Shown: positions 23,977 through 35,287 of the stretch, in pieces
Layout: each line of letters begins with the position of its first letter
How positions within the stretch are numbered: position 1 is the first letter of the stretch
From: Homarus americanus
Taxonomy: Eukaryota > Arthropoda > Malacostraca > Decapoda > Nephropidae
Assembly: GCF_018991925.1 (NCBI RefSeq)
Contig: NW_024727857.1
Coordinates: 650,001-714,000 of the forward strand
DNA: 64,000 nt
Reading direction: 5' to 3'
Translations under genes and position numbers: made by a program
The notes under the pieces: model-generated
What the model saw: the letters and a program-made list of their open reading frames with translations, nothing else
Databases searched by the model: none
What the model was told of the DNA's origin: nothing

Positions 23977-25380
23977 TTCCAACAACGCTTCTGCCACTTG
24001 TTTTTCTTATCAACTAAGGTTAGGTTTGGTTAAATTTAGAAATTACCACATTTTAACACATTTTATATAACTACGAGTGTCCTGTATAAAACGCAGTGAA
24101 ATTGAAGTGTTTTTAAATTCGTTTTCTATGAAAAATTAGCGACTGTGAAGTCGTAAATAATTACCAAATATTGTCATTACTTGTATGCGATCTTACTGAA
24201 TGGTTTTAAACAATTTGTTGAGTCCCCCATATCATTTATGTCGTGCTTCCTAATACACGTGTACACGAAACACCAAGTTGTTGACATAAGTGTGAGTTGT
24301 CTCTCTTGCTATTGAGTTTACCTACAGTCTGTATAACACATTAGTACAACATTAAATGAATCACAAGAGTATAAGGATATTTCTACAGATGTTCTTTGGA
24401 TGGCATTAAGTAGTAAAAACGATACGACAAATTTTTAATTTAGTTATAAGTTAGATTTTCTTTAGTTTGTTAGGTCAGGCTCTACTAAGTTTTGTGCATC
24501 GTTGTATCGTGTTTATTAATTACTACCATCCAAAACACATCTGGGGAAAAGATGAGCGAAATTGAACAACGCGTTCTGAGGGTAGCTTGTGGCGTCGTGT
24601 GGACGAGGGCCTGTAGCCCGCAAGAGATAGTCTCTTCATAGTTGCATTCAGGCAGGGAGTGTGGTGCTCTCCTCACCTGAGTCCATGGCATCCTGCAGGG
24701 CTACGATGGGGTCTCATTTGACTACTAAATCGTTTCATCGAATATTTCAGCTTCATTTTTCGGTAATTTTTGGCTCTATGGCATTAAATTCAATATTAAA
24801 TATATACCGAGAAGAAAAAACTATAGTTCCTGTTTTATTTTTTTTTCCGATTATTGTCTATGCGCGCTCATTACTTAGTCATTGTGTTGTGGGTGGAGCT
24901 TCACAATCATAGTGTTTTTATTCTGTTCCTATTATTATTTAGCTTTGACTTTCTTTAAATTTCATTTGTTCATATAAGTTTAACTTGTTTACCAGTAATT
25001 TCATCTAAGAAATTTATACCTTGTAGTTATAAAATTATTGATAAAGCCGATTTTACTCGAAAACATATTTTGCTTTCCCACACAACGCTCCCCTTATGTG
25101 GTTACTCTGCGAGAATCAAGTTATACTGTCATAATGGTCTGTTGTAAGGGATCATTTACTCAAACGATCAGGATATAGCTGGGACTAATAAGAATACTCT
25201 AACATGTTCATGAATCACTCATTTTATATCGTGGAGCTGTACTGATCTTATTGAGGGATGGAAGTATCCACTATCTTTTGTGTTACTGTTTATGGAATTT
25301 TGGTTTATATATAAATAAAAAAAATTATAATTTGAGTAATGAAAACAGAACTGTGGCCTCATTCACGAATTTTGTTTCAG
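23977..25380. other. Unique AT-rich sequence upstream of candidate exon
   Basis: Almost free of simple repeats. A minus-strand GCAG...ATGGACTCAG|GTGAGG arrangement near 24670-24705 looks splice-like but encodes almost nothing. No gene is called. Confidence 0.4.
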
Positions 25381-25435
25381 GCAGGATGGTCCCTGGTCCA
25401 GGAGATGCCAAGGCTTCCTCTACCACCAGAGCAAG
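25381..25435 (+). CDS. Candidate coding exon A (55 nt)
   Basis: Bounded by TTTTGTTTCAG (acceptor, ends 25380) and CAAG|GTAAG (donor, 25436). Read in phase 0 it gives AGWSLVQEMPRLPLPPEQ plus one base. This joins in frame to candidate exon B at 27450. An alternative frame starts at ATG 25386. Both flanks are repeat-poor AT-rich DNA, as expected of introns. The peptide is not recognised; Pro/Leu-rich sequence before Cys residues would suit a secreted protein, but that is speculation. Confidence 0.35.
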
Positions 25436-25734
25436 GTAAGCACCAATTATTGTAGCCCCACAAACTGTTGCCGTTTCGTAAGAACACTTCTTAAGGTACT
25501 ACTGTATTTCCGTAGTAATTATTTAATCCTCTCTTACCAAATAAGCATTTTTACTTTAAAACAAACAGTCTTGAGCTCCTTCCATTATATAAGTGGCGAC
25601 TTTCTCTTTAACTTCCACACAAAATTTCTAGTAGTAAGGCGGGATGGAAGATTAAACTGATTCATAGGTGAAATTAAGAGCTCCTCTAGGGACTGTAACA
25701 CCCTAACACATTGCTCTTCAGGTATATCCAAGTC

Positions 25735-25737
<3 letters not shown>

Positions 25738-25811
<74 letters not shown>
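25738..25811. repeat. (TA)36 microsatellite
   Basis: Pure TA run, inside the putative intron. Confidence 0.97.
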
Positions 25812-25813
<2 letters not shown>

Positions 25814-26297
25814 TTATCATTGTATTTGTACTTGCTCGGGAGTCTTTGTCGCCGTTATCTCCCGTTTTGAAGGTTGGGATCACAATTGCTATATCGAGTC
25901 ACTCGTAAAATATTTTTGATCCAGTGATTTTATAGATACTGCATATACAGTATCATTAACTCGATCAACTTTATGCACTTGAGACATGATCTTTTAGGTT
26001 ATCTTACAACTAGCATGTTCATCAGTGTTTCTTGTGCTTCCCAGAGGTCAGGTGCAGATTGAATCAGAATAAGCAAAGTCATTTTTCATTGTACTTTTTG
26101 TAATATTGGTTTGAGTCTTGAGCCAATCAGACCTTGGTGATCTTTCCTAGAATAAGGGTACGAATTGTTCCTCAACGTTGTTTTGTTCACCATAGACTCT
26201 TCAGTTTTCACCGCCACAACCAAAGAAGAAAAGTTAAAATGAGTTTTTAGTAGAACTTGGAAGCACAAGGCTGCATCCTCTTGAATCTGTCGATTTT

Positions 26298-26350
26298 GTT
26301 TACCGCCTATAATTACTGCCTATGTTTACCGCCTATGTTTACCGCCTATG
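26298..26350. repeat. GTTTACCGCCTAT repeat, 3-4 copies
   Basis: Three to four near-identical units of 13-17 bp. Confidence 0.75.
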
Positions 26351-27449
26351 AGCAAAAAAAACATATAAACTTGCTGGTGGAAAATTACAGTTATCACTCC
26401 TGGGATTTTTACTCTAAAGAAGTTTCTGGGAAGAAAGTCTCTTGAAGTTTTTGCACAAGTCGCTGGTTCACCCTCGGGGCATCCCTAATTCACCCAGCTG
26501 TGATTGAGCACCTAACTTTATAGCTGGGCAAAGTGAAGATGGTCTAGTGCAGTGCCGACCAAACTGTCCCTTTGTGTACCTAAAGCAGGGTTAGTTTATA
26601 CTCTGCTGTATACCTACTGGCCGTAAATATTCTAATTTAGTCATTGTGGGAGCGCAGGAGTCAAGAAGTGTGCAATTTGTTGATTCTAAAAACCAGGATT
26701 ATGATCTTTTGGGATTCCTAAACGTTTCGACGGTGATGAGATTTTGACATTAGTTCAAATTTAGCGATGAAATATTTTGAAATTTAGTTTCTACTTTGCG
26801 TATATTTTACTAAATGTGGGATAATAATGAAACATTTTGACAACAGTTCGGGTTTTCCTGCTTCTTTATATTTATAAAACTGTGGACGATGACGATACAT
26901 TTTGATTTCATTTCGTTCAGATTTTTAAGTGTTCTCATATATATGAAACGTAGGACGATGGTGAAATATTTTTACTATAGTTCTGGTTTTTCGAGGATCC
27001 TTATCATTATTAAACTGCAACATAACGAAACATTTTTACTTTAGTTCGTTTCATATTTTTGGATGTTTGTTTGATTAAGTCGTAAACGAAATTAATGTAA
27101 ACATATATCTGCTGGTGGAGAGCACATGGGACATTTCTGTTTAAATTAATTAACTTCTTAATTAAATTTTGCGAGGCATCAATATTTTCAGTTTGTTTCG
27201 TTTATGTTCATTTATGGGTATATACGTGTGAGTGTATCTGTGTAAGTGTGAAAATGTGTGTTTGTGTGTGTGTGAAACTGTATCTTCTTCATGATAAAAA
27301 AGTATCGTTTCATCATAGATTGACCCTTTATAGTTTCCAGGCTTCAGTAAAGTTGTAAACACAATATTCTGAAATACAAAAACAACAAACACAAGAAAAT
27401 AAATTAGGTCAATAGTATTCCAATAGTAAATTTGTCTTATTTCTGCCAG

Positions 27450-27500
27450 GCATTTGTCACGCCCGGGATGAATCCTGCCTGAGGTATATTATGGTACAGA
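27450..27500 (+). CDS. Candidate coding exon B (51 nt)
   Basis: Acceptor TCTTATTTCTGCCAG ends at 27449 and donor ACAGA|GTGAGT starts at 27501. With the single base carried from exon A it reads GICHARDESCLRYIMVQ and leaves one base. The other two frames contain stops. Two Cys residues separated by six suggest a disulfide-containing extracellular segment; clip-like or other small Cys-rich domains are possible, but none is identified. Confidence 0.35.
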
Positions 27501-27971
27501 GTGAGTACTGTCTCTCGTAACTTGTCCAGGTACGACAATTTGTGTGACGGTATCCTGCACTGTGCTTACTGGGAAGGTGCAGTATGTCGTGTCGCAGTTT
27601 AAATTGTTTGAGCGAAAGAGGTATTCTAGGTAGATCGGCCTCATTGTCTAATTCGGGAGTATGAATTACTTTAAACCACAGAGGATCTTGTATTTATTTA
27701 ACTCTTACTTGTCGCAGAGTGAATGTTATAATGTAATCCGAATTGTTGCTGTTTTATGCCTCGTTTTGATTCGAATTACAAGACATATTAGCCACCTTGT
27801 GCTGTGGGGGTAACGTCATGTGCTGGGCGCCTCAGTTATAACGTTCACATAAGATTTGAGTTAAAGATAAGAGTTAGGCATAGTAAATACATCCTGGGGT
27901 ATATATGTATGAATATATGTATCTTATGTATCTAAATAATCATAAACTTCTTTTATTCCCAACATACCATA

Positions 27972-28053
<82 letters not shown>
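27972..28053. repeat. (TA)40 microsatellite with one TTTA interruption
   Basis: Nearly pure TA run. Confidence 0.97.
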
Positions 28054-28055
<2 letters not shown>

Positions 28056-28382
28056 TATACATCATCATTATCAAAACACCCAATCTATAACTACATCTCA
28101 TTACTATGCATGAAAGAAGCGATCAAAATTTCGAAGTTTAATTAGCAGTAAAATTAAGCTTTAAATCTACCTGTCAGCGTTGGTATAGCCTCTTTTTCAT
28201 ATATAACTTTTTGGGTTGGGTGATGTGCAGTTCATGGCCTGAGTGACAAGGTAACTAACTCCCAGCTGAGGATTTTGTTGATGGAGGAGAATTTTATGAT
28301 GTGTTATGTAGTGTTTTTCTGTACTGGGGAAAATATTATTGTGCGTTGTTAGCTGGATGTCCAAACGTTAACTGGAACATCA

Positions 28383-28386
<4 letters not shown>

Positions 28387-28424
<38 letters not shown>

Positions 28425-28510
28425 CTTTCGTTCTACCCCCAATTTTTCACTCTCGCTTCTCTTCTCCTTCCCTCTCTTCCTCTCTCCCTCTCTCTCCTTC
28501 CCTCCCTCGT
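28387..28510. repeat. (TC)18 followed by pyrimidine tract
   Basis: Perfect TC run to 28422, then C/T-rich sequence. Confidence 0.92.
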
Positions 28511-29085
28511 TCTTTTACTGCACCTACTGAACATCTCTCTACCGCCATATATCAATACGCGTACATATTAAAATTCATTAAGTATTACATATAATTACGG
28601 TGATGTATGTATTATCAACAACGCCACACACATATCGAATCAGTATTAAATCATTTCTATATGAAGAATTTATCTCAAGTAACATATCGAAAAATCTAAA
28701 TAAAAATATGTATACTTCTCAATTCTTTTTTTTACGATTTCACAATCTTGTAACAAATAATAGGCCTCACTACAGTCGTCGAACAAAGTCAAAGGAAATT
28801 TTAATTAAACTTCCTGAGTAAGAGTATCAATGGAGACTTTATCTCAAGGGACGAGTTTCAGGAATTAAGAGTAGAACTTATTAATAACAGGCGAACCTCC
28901 AGTGTTGAATTTTAATGAGTCCCCCCTCTTCCCCTCTTCCCCTTTTGCATTTTTTTTTCATTTTCTATGTCTGTTTTTATTCCATATATGGTTATGATGA
29001 TGGAACTTTTTAAATTGCTATTGTTATTGTAATTCTGCTTATTTTTATTTGGGGTATAACATGTTGGGTACTCTTTACTTATTTA

Positions 29086-29090
<5 letters not shown>
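28511..29090. other. Unique AT-rich sequence
   Basis: No feature recognised beyond T runs near 28725 and 28950. Confidence 0.5.

Positions 29091-29125
<35 letters not shown>
29091..29125. repeat. (TAT)n microsatellite
   Basis: About twelve trinucleotide units. Confidence 0.92.
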
Positions 29126-29127
<2 letters not shown>

Positions 29128-29706
29128 TTATCTTTGAAAATCAGGGGTAAAGGAGGTGTTTTGACCATTGTATCGCAAAGTACAGGAAAATATCTTACGA
29201 GAGTTTAAAAATATAACGAAACTCCATCACTCAAATCGCAGAAAGCTGACGTTGGACTGACGAAATGTAGTCAGGTCAATAAAATAAAATACTGAGCTGA
29301 CTAAACGTACTAAAAAAAATATACTAAAAACATTCATTAGTAAAGTCAGTAAGGGCGGACTCGGGAATTACTAAACACAGGTACGCTGGGATTTTTGAGG
29401 AGAGACAGACATGTTCCACCTGCCCCTCGTATTGACCATCACAACAATGAGATCGACAATCCCCGAGTTGTTTGAAGGACCAGGAATTGGAAATCGATGT
29501 ATGTGTGTGTGTGTGATTATCTCTTTTTTGTTTGTTCTCTTTTTACTTTGTTCGTTCGTTTGGTCTCGCTGTTTCTCCTCTCTCTCTTTCTCTCCTTATT
29601 TGATGTCATATTATCTCTCTGATCCTTCCTTTTTCTTCTTCTCTCTCACTCCATTCACTTGCTCTGTCTCTCTTCCCCTCTCCGTCTCCTCACCGCCTGG
29701 CCTTCA

Positions 29707-29708
<2 letters not shown>

Positions 29709-29766
<58 letters not shown>
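29709..29766. repeat. (AC)29 microsatellite
   Basis: Perfect AC run at the end of a C/T-rich stretch (29560-29708). Confidence 0.97.
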
Positions 29767-29767
<1 letters not shown>

Positions 29768-29853
29768 ATCACATACACTCAAATACATTGTCTCGCTCCA
29801 CCCAACACGCATTAAGGTAACAAATCCACGTCATCAAATCGTTGATCCTCCAG

Positions 29854-29950
29854 ATGGGTGTAGTGGCCGAGTGGCTATCGTGCTGGGCTGGCAATCAACT
29901 TATCCTGGGTTCGAATCCACACTCAGGAGATAGTGTGTGTGTGTGTGTGT
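29854..29950 (+). mobile_element. tRNA-derived SINE head with GT tail
   Basis: A box TGGCCGAGTGG (29864-29874) and perfect B box GGTTCGAATCC (29908-29918), 33 bp apart, then a GT microsatellite (29934-29950). The same A box occurs in the minus-strand element near 10430, suggesting one Ser/Leu-like source class. Downstream limit uncertain. Confidence 0.55.
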
Positions 29951-30398
29951 ATGACTGGCATCCGACTTGAGCTAATACTGTCACTTTAATCATTTTCAGG
30001 CTGGGATGTTACTAGTATAATCACTTTTGCTGTCAGGTGTTGTTCTAATGGCTCAGTGTTGACGACCATGGCCCCCCACTTCAGGCCGTCTTTAGTAATC
30101 CTCCTAGATTTTGTATTTTTCGGGAGCCAAAGCTCAAATCATTCATCCACCCTAGTCTCTACCTCCCCGGGCCCTCCCTCCTATCCTGAACTTTATCCGT
30201 TATTATCTCTTCTATTATCCCCTCATTCAGAATTATTTACTGTAAAACCACATTTGGCACACATACGTGACACTAGGCCCACGAGACCTACGCTCTGCTT
30301 TGACTTAAAAATACTACAGGCGCGAGTGTGTAAGTAGGTCTCGGAATTCGGTGCCACTCGCATTCTATCATGTAAAATAGTATTAAAATTTCTTTCAG
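29951..30398. other. Unique sequence, no gene called
   Basis: A 93-codon frame on + (30056-30337) is Ser/Pro/Leu-rich and unassigned. Confidence 0.45.
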
Positions 30399-30439
30399 AG
30401 ACACCAACAACAACACCAGCACCGCTCTTCTACCTCCCA
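30399..30439 (+). CDS. Candidate coding exon C (41 nt, weak)
   Basis: Acceptor AAAATTTCTTTCAG ends at 30398. Taking the single base left by candidate exon B, the frame reads K then TPTTTPAPLFYLP, to a weak donor CCA|GTAATC at 30440. Without splicing there it runs on for 15 more codons to TAG. Thr/Pro-rich stretches often link domains in secreted arthropod proteins; that link is inference. Confidence 0.2.
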
Positions 30440-31086
30440 GTAATCACTTTGCTAATGTTTCCACAGTTCCGGCCCGCTAATTCGACTTAGTGGACATATT
30501 CGAGTAATTTCCATAATTCCACTTTGCCAGTTCGACTCAGTGGACCTACTCGTGTTTAGCAGAACTCCGCAATTAATACTGATAGCTGATTTCGTACTGG
30601 AAAGAGGCGGAGGAACAAATCATTCACTTAGGAAAGTTTACTTTGGCGTATTTGTAGAGTTTAAACACGAATGTCTGGCAGTATTCACATATTTTCACCT
30701 TTTATCTGTTGCATTATCCTTCTGCCACAAACAGACTAAAACAACAGCAGCCTGATTACTCCTTCATCACCCAGAGAGAGAGAGAGAGAGAACACCACCA
30801 GCATCAGAACAGCGCCTCCTCTCACTACCACACTCAGGTGTTTGTGGCGGCGCGGCGTGAGCCTATGATCCCGGGTAGCAAGGGACGGCCGTCTTGATCA
30901 GCCAGATTAAATGGAAGATCAAAGTCACCGCCACAGATTGCTTTAGGCGGAATCCCCTTGACACACCGAATATTTTTTGGTCACTTTATATCTTTACCTG
31001 AAAGCAACTGTCACTATCGGAATTGTATACATTCTAAAATACACACCATTTTCCGCGTATGTTTATGTCTTAGAATACCCCTTCAA
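30440..31086. other. Unique sequence, no gene called
   Basis: Contains a short GA run (30775-30790) and a GC-rich patch near 30845-30895. Confidence 0.45.
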
Positions 31087-31138
31087 GGATTCGAACTTTG
31101 ATACCCAGGAACATCAGTGAGGTGATACCAGTGAACCA
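31087..31138 (-). mobile_element. Degenerate tRNA-like (SINE-type) head
   Basis: Minus-strand TGGTTCACTGG (31138-31128) resembles an A box, and AGTTCGAATCC (31097-31087) a B box. The spacing is shorter than usual, so this is a decayed copy. Confidence 0.35.
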
Positions 31139-31903
31139 CCAACTATTAACAATCTATCTCCCCTAAACCCGACTCCGAGCAGAGAAGTGTTGGCATGGTA
31201 ACCTAAAAAAAAAAAAATGACAAGCAAACTAGAACACCAAGTGAGGTTCGTGGCCTGGTACCCCTGACACCCACTTCTTAATATTATTAGTGGTGATATT
31301 GTCAACTTGTTCTTCCTCCATAATCTTGTTAATTTATGTTAATTCTTACGTTTAACAAAAAAAACTGTCACATATACGTTAGCTGATAACTTTACATTAA
31401 TAAGTGTCTAATAACGACAGTGGGGATAATAAAAGCGTAAATACTCCAATTTTGTTTAAGATTTTCAACCATCTGAGTGAATTAATTACTACTTCCTATC
31501 TCTACATGTAAGTCACAAAATTTAATGTGTATGATTTAGTAATTCAGTAACTAATCCGTTGTTTACTTTTAGTAGTTGTATTTAATTCCGAACCAATTTA
31601 ATTTACCAAGTTAATTTCAAAATTCTAAAGAAAATAATCTATAAACTTGTCCTTCTCAAGATGATAATTAATTTTTTCAGGTCAAAGATTTAAAAGTATA
31701 GTAATTGGTTGTGTTAATGACCCTTGAGATAATTATTAACTGTGGTGTTTGATTCAGTGGAAAACACATAATACGGAATTTGAAATCAACCTACACATCA
31801 AGAGTAACTGTTCTTAAATTATAAACAGGGAAACACGTACAGGTATTTCTAGTCACCTGTGGTAATTGGCTCACTCATTGTCAGCGACTTGGCTACAACT
31901 TTC
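31139..31903. other. Unique AT-rich sequence
   Basis: No feature recognised. Confidence 0.5.
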
Positions 31904-31999
31904 AATACACTACGATACAATAAAATCAATTACAGGTAAAATACAATACAATACAGGTAAAATATAATACAATACAACACGATACAATACAGTACAGTA
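31904..31999. repeat. ATACA pentanucleotide-rich repeat
   Basis: Imperfect AATAC/ATACA units, with ACAGGTAAAATA duplicated. Confidence 0.8.
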
Positions 32000-32294
32000 G
32001 TTAACATGTGGTGTCAATATCATAAACGTGTTGCATTGAATTTATTATATTTTCTATACATATTAAATAGGAGCGAGTTTAGGATATTTTAGAGGGTTTA
32101 GAGGGAGAATTAGACAGAAACCAAGGCATACAGGGAGACATGCAGGTAGACAGGAGCTAAAATAAACAGATATACAGACAGACAGAAGGTAAGGCATAGA
32201 CTAATACAGAAGGAGAGACAGACTGACGCAGGAACGGAAACAGACAGACAGACAGATGGATACCGACTCAAAGGTGCTCACTGAGGGAAAGATA

Positions 32295-32295
<1 letters not shown>

Positions 32296-32345
<50 letters not shown>

Positions 32346-32368
32346 ACACACAGACACACACACACACA
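32296..32368. repeat. (AC)n microsatellite with CAGA interruptions
   Basis: AC run interrupted twice by AGAC, preceded by scattered CAGA units (32160-32255). Confidence 0.96.
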
Positions 32369-32674
32369 TATAAATAAAACAAAAGACTACAGACAACAGC
32401 GAGACAAAAGCATAGCTAGGGTAGTCGACAGTCAGCTGTGTTTTAAGTTTGGTTTAGCTCTTGTTGCTGACACATGCTAATGGTTTATGCTGCTGTTTCT
32501 GCCTCCTGACACGCTCCCAACTTTGTCTTTTGTGTGGGTGTGTGGGGTAAGGTGTTGGTGGGTGGGGTTGTGGGTGGGTGTGGGTGTGTAGGGGGAGGGG
32601 GGTACGTGACGCCTACACGTTAAAATACATATGTGTGAAGCCATGAGAGTGCACTGTGTTGTTTCCTATATACT

Positions 32675-32846
32675 CTGACGTCCTCTGATTGGTCCTTATC
32701 TACCGTTCAACATCCTTTGATTGGTCCATATCTACCGTGACATCCTGTGATTGGTCCATATCTACCGTGACATCCTGTGATTGGTCCATATCTACCGTGA
32801 CATCCTGTGATTGGTCCATATCTACCGTGACATCCTGTGATTGTTC
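32675..32846. repeat. 30-bp minisatellite with inverted CCAAT in each unit
   Basis: Six copies of a unit containing GTGACATCCTGTGATTGGTC then CATATCTACC. ATTGG (CCAAT on the opposite strand) recurs at about 32688, 32719, 32749, 32779 and 32809. The first unit and a distant one at 32910-32924 read TGACGTC before TGATTGG, i.e. a CRE-like half beside CCAAT. Confidence 0.94.
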
Positions 32847-33276
32847 GAACCAAACCATGACGACAGCTTGTATCCATAATGGCATCCGATGATTTCTCAT
32901 TACCCAATATGACGTCTTCTGATTGGTTACTAGCTTATATCATAATACCCAACTACCAATCAGAGCAAATTCAGGCCAGGGAACGCCACGTCTACCACAA
33001 CAGAAGGTCCTAAATCTACGTAAGGAATTAAGAGGCAAAGAAATCATGTGTTGCAGTTGCCGTAAATCAAAGGCTCTCCCGGTGCCATTTTCTTCCTTAG
33101 GGACAAAATGCCAATATGTAACGAGTGTGTGTATGTTGTGGGTAATGGTCGCTTGTGCGGGACGGATGTAGCCGGTGATTTCTGCGCTTGAGAAATGGTA
33201 ATGTTGGCATCCCTGTGTACTGCTGCTGGCGGTGACATGTTATTATGGGGAGGTATTGCCTGTGCATGTGGGTTAG

Positions 33277-33278
<2 letters not shown>

Positions 33279-33313
<35 letters not shown>
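33279..33313. repeat. (CT)17 microsatellite
   Basis: Perfect CT run. Confidence 0.97.
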
Positions 33314-33317
<4 letters not shown>

Positions 33318-33502
33318 ATTCAGAGTACAACACTAAGTTAAAATTGACTGTGGAACGTGAGCTGGGTGTGTTGAGAAAGGAGGAGAATTGAAGGGACTGA
33401 CACATGACTGCCAGACGGAAGAGTATATTGATATCTCCCTAAGCTGGTCATACTGCTCTCTTACCAAAACTAACGATATAATAATAAAACACAGTGAACC
33501 CG

Positions 33503-33618
33503 TCAACAACTACAACAAACTCAACAACATCAACAAACTCAACAACAACAATAACAAACGATTCAATAACAAGACAACTTAACAACAAACGCACCACCAC
33601 CAACAACAAAAACAAGAA

Positions 33619-33649
<31 letters not shown>

Positions 33650-33673
33650 AACAACAACACCGACAACAACAAG
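33503..33673. repeat. CAA-rich trinucleotide repeat
   Basis: Imperfect CAA/AAC array. Open frames on both strands are poly-Asn or poly-Leu translations. Confidence 0.93.
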
Positions 33674-33826
33674 AGATTATGGGCTTTCAGAACAACAGCT
33701 TACGACATAACACTAATTGTTCCCGTTTAGAATCTGGTCACCTCACTTCAGCAGCTTCAAGACGACCTTAATGAGAAGCTTCCTATTTCATCGACACACA
33801 CATATTCGTCGTCGAGGAAGCTTTTG

Positions 33827-34137
33827 AGGTCGTTGTAATGTTAGTCGTCGCTGTAATGTTATAGTCGTCGTTGTACCAGATCGTTTTAATGTTAGTCGTC
33901 GTTGTACCAGATCGCTGTTATGTTAGTCGTCGTTGTACCAAATCGCTGTAATGTTAGAGTCGTCATTGTACCAGATCGCTGTAATGTTAGCCGTCGCTGT
34001 ACCAAGTCGCTGTAATGTTATAGTCGTCATTGTACCAGATCGTTGTAATGTTAGTCGTCGCTGTACCAAGTCGCTGTAATGTTAGCCGTCGCTGTACCAA
34101 ATCGCTGTTATGTTAGTCGTCGTTGTACCAAATCGTC
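33827..34137. repeat. 31-bp minisatellite, about 10 copies
   Basis: Unit GTTAGTCGTCGTTGTACCAG then ATCGCTGTAAT, with GTCGTC/GCCGTC and GTTG/GCTG/ATTG variants. Unusually CpG-rich for this AT-rich window. Confidence 0.93.
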
Positions 34138-34529
34138 CGGATGACACAAGAAACGATTAATGGTCAGAATAAATATACAACAATTTGGATGAATCTCGGT
34201 CCACCTTCTCTGTGTTGCCTTAAGTGAACTCATTAGACTCACCCTTTCATCTGAATCTAAAGGAGAAAAAATTAATTTACGGATGTGTGAGAATGCATCT
34301 TCGTGCCTTCAGATTAAGTAAGCTAGTTAGATGTGTTCTTATTTCACAATTTAAAGTAGATGTTTTAAACTTGGTGATATTTTGATAACCTGGGATATAT
34401 TCTGACCGCTTTGTAGTTAAGTTTGCGACCTGGGTGCCTCGTTGACGTAATGCCTGTGTTGTCCCCACCATATTTACTCTCCTCGGGAATTGCTGCCATG
34501 AATCGTGAATCTTAATGGTGGACTAAAAT
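34138..34529. other. Unique sequence
   Basis: No feature recognised. Confidence 0.5.
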
Positions 34530-34825
34530 TTGTTGTGGTTGTATGTGCAGCTTGGGTTGACTCAGCCGCTGTGAACCTACAATAACACCTTGGTTGTGGT
34601 ATGGTGCAGCTTGGGTTGACTCAGCCACTGTGAACCTACAATAACACCTTGGTTGTGGTATGGTGCAGCTTGGGTTGACTCAGCCACTGTGAACCTACAA
34701 TAACACCTTGGTTGTGGTATGGTGCAGCTTGGGTTGACTCAGCCACTGTGAACCTACAATAACACCTTGGTTGTGGTATGGTGCAGCTTGGGTTGACTCA
34801 GCCGCTGTGAACCTACAATAACAGC
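34530..34825. repeat. 59-bp minisatellite, 5 copies, with TGACTCAGC
   Basis: Five copies almost identical except at the ends. Each contains TGACTCAGC (34558, 34617, 34676, 34735, 34794), which fits the AP-1 core TGACTCA and the antioxidant-response core TGACNNNGC. Confidence 0.95.
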
Positions 34826-35287
34826 TCAGTAAATCTCGCAACTGTGTCGTATCTAAACGCTCTTCCCAACACGGTGTCCAGTTCATGGTTTATTATGACT
34901 CCTGATAATCTACAGTATAAAGGGTAATGTTTCTCCCCAGACTGGTGAGAACACATTTATCTGTCTCACTTAAGTTACGACACAAAAATGGATCGTGTCT
35001 AAGTTATTGAGTTGATTTTCCGCCTTATTAGAATACAAAGACATCGACCCAAATAGCATAGATATTACTATACACTTGACAATAATCAGTAATTAGATTC
35101 GTTCTCTTGACTCCAACTGAGGGATGAAACAAAGGAGCATATCTCTGAAACTCCGAGCCTTCAAGTTTTATTCATCTTAAATTGAAACTCAACTCTGGTT
35201 TATGTAGGACGCTTTCAGTGACCTGTTTATCCTTAGCAATTTCTTTATCTTTGTAACTATTAAATTATGTACCACTATAGCTCTAGG
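34826..35287. other. Unique sequence
   Basis: No feature recognised. Confidence 0.5.

Larger units (their letters stand above)
25436..27449 (+). other. Putative intron between candidate exons A and B
   Basis: Begins GTAAG and ends TTATTTCTGCCAG, about 2.0 kb. It contains (TA)n at 25738-25811 and a short GTTTACCGCCTAT repeat at about 26300-26350. No other gene is seen inside. Confidence 0.3.
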
